Assembly (NCBI RefSeq): GCF_000227115.2
Contig: NC_016479.1
Coordinates: 1,300,686-1,364,685 of the forward strand
Source of the DNA: Naumovozyma dairenensis CBS 421
Taxonomy: Eukaryota; Ascomycota; Saccharomycetes; Saccharomycetales; Saccharomycetaceae
Length of the DNA: 64,000 bases
Reading direction: 5' to 3'
The translations under genes and the position numbers were made by a program. The notes beneath the pieces are model-generated. The model was not told where the DNA came from and did no database searches. It saw nothing but the letters and a program-made list of their open reading frames with translations. Shown piece after piece: positions 59,117 to 64,000 of the stretch (its first letter is position 1; every line of letters starts with the position of its first letter).

Positions 59117-59414
59117 TATATATCTGAAGGAAATCATACCTTTTTGTTCTATTGTTACTTTTTCTAATATTGTTCATAAATACTTCGATAAACCAAAGTA
59201 TCTCGTCCTTATCGTCCAGTTAAAACTTACCAATCTGAGATTTGAAGTTTTCTTATTTTTAGACAAAAGCTGCGCCTGTTGAAGCGATGATTTTGTCTGT
59301 GTCAACTTATTATTTATTCCTGATCAATCTTTTCGTCATAGCAAACATATATTTAATCAATTGTTTAGCTAATGATTTGACTTCGTTGTTTGGGAATAAC
59401 GTATGTTCAGCCAT
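59117..59414. other. Region between tRNA-Thr and the LTR-like block
   Basis: About 300 bases without a gene, in the usual Ty-insertion zone upstream of a tRNA gene. Confidence 0.5.
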
Positions 59415-59489
59415 ACCATTAACATATATTCGAGGAGATATTGCTTTTTAGGAAATATAACATATTAAACCATATATTGGATGCAGATT
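59415..59489 (-). mobile_element. Fragment of the LTR-like repeat, opposite orientation
   Basis: Reads (minus strand) the segment found forward at 59679-59755: TATTGGATGCAGATT...TTGCTTTTTAGG and its continuation. It ends abruptly at the start of the next copy, suggesting that copy inserted into or recombined with it. Confidence 0.5.
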
Positions 59490-59881
59490 TGTCGGAATTA
59501 TAATGTATCTGGCACATAGTGTACAGACACGTGGTTTCGTACAACACGATATATGTTTTCTATATAAGAAAATTTTTATTCCATATGTAAAGTGTATAAT
59601 ATATATTACTCTCCTGTCCTAGGACGGGGAGGAGCAATTCTGCAACGAATCTACCTATAAGGTCAGGTCCTGCAGTCTAATCTGCATCCAATATATGGTT
59701 TAATATGTTATATTCCCTAAAAAGCAATATGCTTCGAATATGGTAGCGTTTAAAGTTGCACCCTGACCGCAAGGGTGTTAAGATTTTAGGATCAATAGAT
59801 GGTGCGTAGTAACTGATTGCTGCTACGGAATTACATATACCCTTTGGATGCTACTGGAAATATCCAACCTTCTGTGACCTA
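59490..59881 (+). mobile_element. LTR-like retrotransposon end, left copy
   Basis: 392 bases starting TGTCGGAATTATAATG, with TATATAAGA-like promoter (near 59566). TGGTAGCG at 59741-59748 matches the first 8 bases of the initiator-tRNA-Met primer-binding site of Ty elements. So 59490-59740 (251 bases) may be the LTR and the rest 5' internal sequence. It is more than 97% like the inverted copy at 61382-61776. No gag or pol is seen; it lies 374 bases upstream of tRNA-Thr, a favoured Ty target. Confidence 0.6.
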
Positions 59882-61018
59882 TTAAGTTAGAGATCACAAC
59901 TATTTGTGTCCAGCCCTCTATTTTTGGACAATCCATAGATAGGCATGAATAGGCCTAGATTATGTCTTTGAAACAATCACATACACATTCAGATCAGAAC
60001 GGTTACAAGTCACATATTAGTATAAGTGCTACAACGAACCTACATAAGTCACTATCAGACAATAAGGAGTTCATTGAATAACGTATTCTATTGCACAGGA
60101 CCATTAGAGTCAGTGTCCGAAGGCTGACGAGCCAATAGAGCCAGCGTTCACAGGCTGCCGAGCCAATATAGCCATTGTTCAAAAGCTGCCGAGCCATTAT
60201 AGCCAAGAGTCATAGAGCCATGCACCAATATTGCCAGAGTCACGGAGCATATTGAGTTTCCCAGAGCCCGAGAGCCGGAGCCATATCGCCAAGCACTAGA
60301 TGCACACATGAGTGCCACCGCCAAGTACTAGATGCTCATATGAGCCAACAAGCTGCGAACCAGATGCACAAGCGCCAACAAGCTGAGAACCAGACGCCTA
60401 CATGCGCCAAATAGCCAAGGACCAGATACCTACATGAGTAAGATTGCCAAGAACCAATTATCAATATCTGCCAAATTGTTCACATACAGTTACTAGTGGT
60501 ACCAGCGAGCCATCCATTAAGTTATCTAAACTATGGTATACATGGGGACACGAGTCGTCAACTATACGAATCCCTCTCACCGTATTTACCTTAAGATATC
60601 GAAAGACTATCAAGACCACTGACCCGAATCCGAAAACCCATTTTTCACTTGCGGGTGATTGAAACATTCAACTCATAACTAGTTTTTAACATCTTTTGCA
60701 ATGAAACTAAAAAATTCGACATTGCAAACGCATCATCTACGGCGCTAACTATAAAAAAAAAACCCAATGTTCCGTTGACAAGTATCCACTATTTTGTTAC
60801 CTCTGCCATGATAAATTTATGACCGTCTAAGTCAATTTTTTTTGAGTGGGGTGGTATATGTCATTACCCATACTTCGTAACGTTTATTTCAATCTTCTAC
60901 TCAACTACAAGCTTCGAACAGGCGCTGCCCAGCTTCTAATTCGGGTGGTAGAGTTGGAATATATGGAATTAAAAGTGGAATCGCTAAAGGTATAATAATA
61001 CCGAACGATTTCGCCAAT
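59882..61018. other. Non-coding interval inside the inverted LTR pair
   Basis: About 1.1 kb without recognised coding sequence, mostly the 31-bp minisatellite and AT-rich flanks. A 38-codon hydrophobic piece read on the minus strand near 60900-61018 enters the gap; I cannot identify it. Confidence 0.5.
60100..60470. repeat. Degenerate 31-bp minisatellite
   Basis: Clear 31-base units at 60121-60151, 60152-60182, 60183-60213 and a looser 60214-60244 share CTG(A/C)CGAGCCA(A/T)TA(G/T)AGCCA. Further variants with GCCAA.AAGCTG.GAACCAGA follow to about 60470. Because 31 is not a multiple of 3, it is not a coding repeat. Confidence 0.75.
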
Positions 61019-61381
61019 NNNNNNNNNNNNNNNNNNNNNNNNNNNNNNNNNNNNNNNNNNNNNNNNNNNNNNNNNNNNNNNNNNNNNNNNNNNNNNNNNN
61101 NNNNNNNNNNNNNNNNNNNNNNNNNNNNNNNNNNNNNNNNNNNNNNNNNNNNNNNNNNNNNNNNNNNNNNNNNNNNNNNNNNNNNNNNNNNNNNNNNNNN
61201 NNNNNNNNNNNNNNNNNNNNNNNNNNNNNNNNNNNNNNNNNNNNNNNNNNNNNNNNNNNNNNNNNNNNNNNNNNNNNNNNNNNNNNNNNNNNNNNNNNNN
61301 NNNNNNNNNNNNNNNNNNNNNNNNNNNNNNNNNNNNNNNNNNNNNNNNNNNNNNNNNNNNNNNNNNNNNNNNNNNNNNNNN
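61019..61381. other. Assembly gap (run of N) beside the right LTR-like copy
   Basis: 363 undetermined bases abut the right inverted copy directly, so order and orientation across it are unproven. Confidence 0.99.
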
Positions 61382-61776
61382 TAGGTCACAGAAGGTTGGA
61401 TATTTCCTAGTAGCATCCAAAGGGTATATGTAATTCCGTAGCAGCAATCAGTTACTACGCACCATCTATTGATCCTCAAATCTTAACAACCCTTGCGGTC
61501 AGGGTGCAACTTTAAACGCTACCATATTCGAAGCATATTGACTTTTTAGGGAATATAACATATTAAACCATATATTGGATGCAGATTAGACTGCAGGACC
61601 TGACCTTATAGGTAGATTCGTTGCAGAATTGCTCCTCCCCGTCCTAGGACAGGAGAGTAATATATATTATACACTTTACATATGGAATAAAAATTTTCTT
61701 ATATAGAAAACATATATCATGTTGTACGAAACCACGTGTCTGTACACTATGTGCCAGATACATTATAATTCCGACA
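61382..61776 (-). mobile_element. LTR-like retrotransposon end, right copy (inverted)
   Basis: Reverse complement of 59490-59881 with few differences (for example a T inserted in AAAAAGTCAATATG and in GGGTTGTTAAG). It starts at the edge of the gap and ends CCGACA, the complement of the left copy's TGTCGG. The flanking 5 bases differ (AGATT left, ACATA right), so no shared target duplication is visible. Confidence 0.6.
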
Positions 61777-62362
61777 ACATAATAGTTCATACCAAAGTTA
61801 TATTTGTGATTCACGCACGTAGCTAAACGAAAAATTCTCTGTAACCGGCTGATATCCTCATACTAATTTTAATCAGCCAGAGCCCATAGTTGTTGATTAA
61901 GTACAATTGATATGGTGAGGATGGATATGATCTACACTATACGATTCACTTCATCGAAAACAATAGTGCTAATTGTCTAACCAAACCCTTATCGGTAAAA
62001 AGAAAAAGAAAAAAGTTTAGCCGAGTTCGCTACTATGTGAATAAATTGACTAATAACTGACTAATCTTGATATATAGACCTTCACCATAGAATGTCAATA
62101 GTACGATGTTTCTTACTATTAAAAACCAGGTCAACTCTCATTTTCCTAGTTATATAATTACTTTCGCTCAACGCCTTTGTTAAGCGCTCTTCTTTCCATA
62201 GTCATGTCTAAAATTCGAGTTTCGAAATTTCATTTCACCGCTAGTTTTATGTACGTAAAGGAAAAGTAAGGTTACATATCCAAAATAGAGGTAAACTTGA
62301 TGTTATGATGACAAGTACAAAAACATTAAGTCCTAGCATCTGTCAAAAAAAATAATACCAAC
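61777..62362. other. Region between the LTR-like copy and MRPL10
   Basis: 586 bases containing the MRPL10 promoter; no gene seen. Confidence 0.5.
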
Positions 62363-63184
62363 ATGTTGAAATTATTGGGTTTTCCGAAACCTAGAATGAT
62401 GGAGTTCCAGCTCTCCTTTCCTCGCCAACTTTCTATACTAGGAGAATTAAAACCATCTGCAGGTTCTACCAAAAGCTTCAAACGATTAGGGCGTGGTCCA
62501 TCTAGCGGTTTAGGTAAGACTTCTGGACGTGGTCAGAAGGGTCAAAAAGCTAGAGGAAAGGTTAAATCGTGGTTCGAGGGGGGTCAAACACCCATCTATA
62601 AACTGTTTCCAAAAATTGGCTTTACTAATGTTCATTCTCAATCACTGAATGAATTGAACTTAGAGAGGATACAATGGTTCCATGATATGGGGAGACTGAA
62701 ATTAATGGAAGGAGAAGTATTGACTATGAAAAAAATGAGAGACCTGGGATTAGTTACTGGTACCATAAAAGACGGAGTTAAGATATTAGGAAGAGGAAAT
62801 TACAAACTTCCTATCAAGATAGAAGCAACAAAGGCATCAGATGAGGCAGTCAAGATTATTGAAAGTCAAGGAGGTTCATTTGTGGCCAAATACTTCAACA
62901 AATTAGGTTTGCGAGCACATTTGTCTCCCCAATGGTTTTTGGAAAAAAGGGGAAGAATACCATTACAAGCTAGACCAACGAAAAGGAAAGATATAGAATA
63001 TTATAGTAATAAAGATAAGAGAGGATATCTAGTTATGGAAAACCATGATTTCCTCAATAAATTGCGTGAAGTAAGGGAAGGCGGGACAAACATGATATCA
63101 AGAAAACAGGCTAAAAAGAGTGCCTTAGAAATACAGTTGCAAAAACTATCGAAAGAAAATAACGCTACCTCCAGTCCAATCTAA
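62363..63184 (+). CDS. MRPL10: Mitochondrial large-subunit ribosomal protein uL15m
   Basis: 273 residues (322 in S. cerevisiae Mrpl10). It is the mitochondrial counterpart of bacterial L15: [61 protein letters not shown] is the L15 signature, followed by [43 protein letters not shown] and [33 protein letters not shown]. The N terminus ([19 protein letters not shown]) is short and basic, compatible with a targeting sequence. The gene neighbours WSC2 as YNL284C does, though separated here by the repeat block. The shorter C terminus is within family variation. Confidence 0.95.
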   Translation: MLKLLGFPKPRMMEFQLSFPRQLSILGELKPSAGSTKSFKRLGRGPSSGLGKTSGRGQKGQKARGKVKSWFEGGQTPIYKLFPKIGFTNVHSQSLNELNLERIQWFHDMGRLKLMEGEVLTMKKMRDLGLVTGTIKDGVKILGRGNYKLPIKIEATKASDEAVKIIESQGGSFVAKYFNKLGLRAHLSPQWFLEKRGRIPLQARPTKRKDIEYYSNKDKRGYLVMENHDFLNKLREVREGGTNMISRKQAKKSALEIQLQKLSKENNATSSPI

Positions 63185-63423
63185 GTCTAGGCTACTCGGG
63201 ATAGGGAATTTCAAGTAGTTCACAGACAATAACAGTGAAAGGATATACATGTACTTGTAAATATAAATGTACTTAAAAATATAACTTTAAAATCACAGAA
63301 TCTTTGCGAATACAAAGGGTCGGACCACAAGTTAGGCTTTTACTGAAAGACATACTAATATTTTTGGATCAACATTTGTCCAACTCGGGTATTTGATAAA
63401 GACAAAAAGGATTAAAAAGAAAG

Positions 63424-63495
63424 CACTCACGCTGGGGGTCGAACCCAGAATCTTCTGATTAGAAGTCAGACGCGTTGCCATTACGCCACGCAAGC
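63424..63495 (-). tRNA. tRNA-Arg(UCU)
   Basis: 72 bases. Acceptor GCTTGCG pairs with CGTGAGT (G-T pairs), A box TGGCGTAATGG, anticodon TCT in CTTCTAA, B box GGTTCGACCCC; matches S. cerevisiae tRNA-Arg(UCU) closely. No intron. Its upstream side (above 63495) carries an LTR-like repeat. Confidence 0.97.
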
Positions 63496-63657
63496 TAATT
63501 TCTTGAAAAACCATTCAACATCAGATTTTAATGAAGAACTATTATTAGCTGGTGATAAACTTTGAATTTTCTCTGTTCTAGGAAGCAATTGAACAATTTT
63601 AACGAGGGATTCCAATTGGCCCTAACTTTACTTCATTAGTTGTAACGAGCGTAGCAG

Positions 63658-63950
63658 CGGTGAGCACTAGGCTCGTTGAGCTTCTTTTTGAAAAAGATGC
63701 CCTCATAGTAAAGTGAAAGTTTTGAAAGAAGCCCACCCTAAATGGGGTTCTAAAGCAAAAAGACCGGTTGCCCCTTATTTCTGGTAGAAACCCCAAAGAC
63801 AAAGCACCAATTCTCTTATAAAAACTATTAATCCCAGCCTGGGTTTGGGGGTTACCTAATGCCCTACCCATGCTTAGTGAGAACGGCATCTAAATGAGCC
63901 TGGTTTTTTTTCTAAATCCGACGGGAAGAAGTTTTCAAATTCGGTAACCC
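63658..63950 (+). repeat. LTR-like dispersed repeat, copy B
   Basis: Similar to 16991-17307, in the same orientation: core 63680-63750, then TATA-like CTTATAAAAA near 63817-63826 and CCCTACCCATGC near 63862. It lies 160-460 bases upstream of tRNA-Arg, a typical Ty neighbourhood. Right boundary is approximate. Confidence 0.55.
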
Positions 63951-64000
63951 TTTTAAATTGACGGTACAGAAATACTCTCCAGAATTTTATAGCGTTTGTT

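Noticed and set aside
59043..59282. 79-codon frame starting in tRNA-Thr
   Set aside because: Begins within the tRNA gene on the opposite strand; no support as a gene.
60901..61479. 192- and 180-residue minus-strand reading frames
   Set aside because: Both are mostly a run of unknown residues across the N gap; the real flanks are not in proven continuity.

Overview
The window is nuclear DNA of a budding yeast of the family Saccharomycetaceae. Nearly every long reading frame can be matched, from memory of the Saccharomyces cerevisiae proteins, to a yeast gene. The genes are intron-poor and AT-rich, one ribosomal-protein gene has a yeast-type intron with a TACTAAC branch site, and there are four tRNA genes, one with an intron. 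Gene order follows the S. cerevisiae YDR034C-YDR012W segment, but with three genes that S. cerevisiae keeps on the sister YBR segment (PRP6, HMT1, RKM3) and without many others of that segment. This pattern suggests a post-whole-genome-duplication yeast with its own history of duplicate loss (Kazachstania/Naumovozyma-like is a guess). The species cannot be named from the sequence alone.

Layout. 1-9.3 kb: LYS14, PRP6, tRNA-Leu(UAA), a short TIP1-like remnant and MRH1, all protein genes on the minus strand. 9.3-14.2 kb: a 4.9-kb gene desert with a non-autonomous DNA transposon (13480-13833) flanked by a perfect 8-bp target duplication, plus relics of the same family. 14.2-26.5 kb: PST2, RAD28, REG1, VPS54 and NSI1/REB1 on the plus strand. 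26.8-48.8 kb: RPS11 (intron), SES1, ATG31, FAL1, DAS2, GCV1, a YDR018C-type acyltransferase, KCS1, DAD1, a HED1 candidate, a fluoride exporter FEX, RAD61, PSF1 and HMT1. 49.1-52.3 kb: RPL4 and RKM3. After a 1.2-kb gene-free junction, the order switches to S. cerevisiae YNL281-YNL284: HCH1, POP3, tRNA-Lys(UUU), WSC2, tRNA-Thr(AGU), an LTR-like/minisatellite block with an assembly gap, MRPL10, tRNA-Arg(UCU) and another LTR-like repeat.

The genes are mostly core housekeeping functions: splicing, translation and ribosome modification, DNA replication (PSF1), recombination and cohesin control (HED1, RAD61), glucose repression (REG1), autophagy (ATG31), inositol pyrophosphates (KCS1), cell-wall sensing (WSC2), glycine catabolism (GCV1) and lysine synthesis control (LYS14). 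There is no operon-like logic; neighbours share only divergent promoters or convergent ends.

The unusual material is outside the core genes (transposon relics, inverted LTR-like copies, a 31-bp minisatellite) or is a gene-level oddity (RAD61 lacking its C-terminal part, a tandem 21-residue duplication at the HMT1 N terminus). Single-base frameshifts, mostly at A-runs or simple repeats, affect PRP6, GCV1, WSC2 and possibly RAD28. They probably reflect draft-assembly error, though real lesions cannot be excluded. I found no convincing wholly new multigene system.
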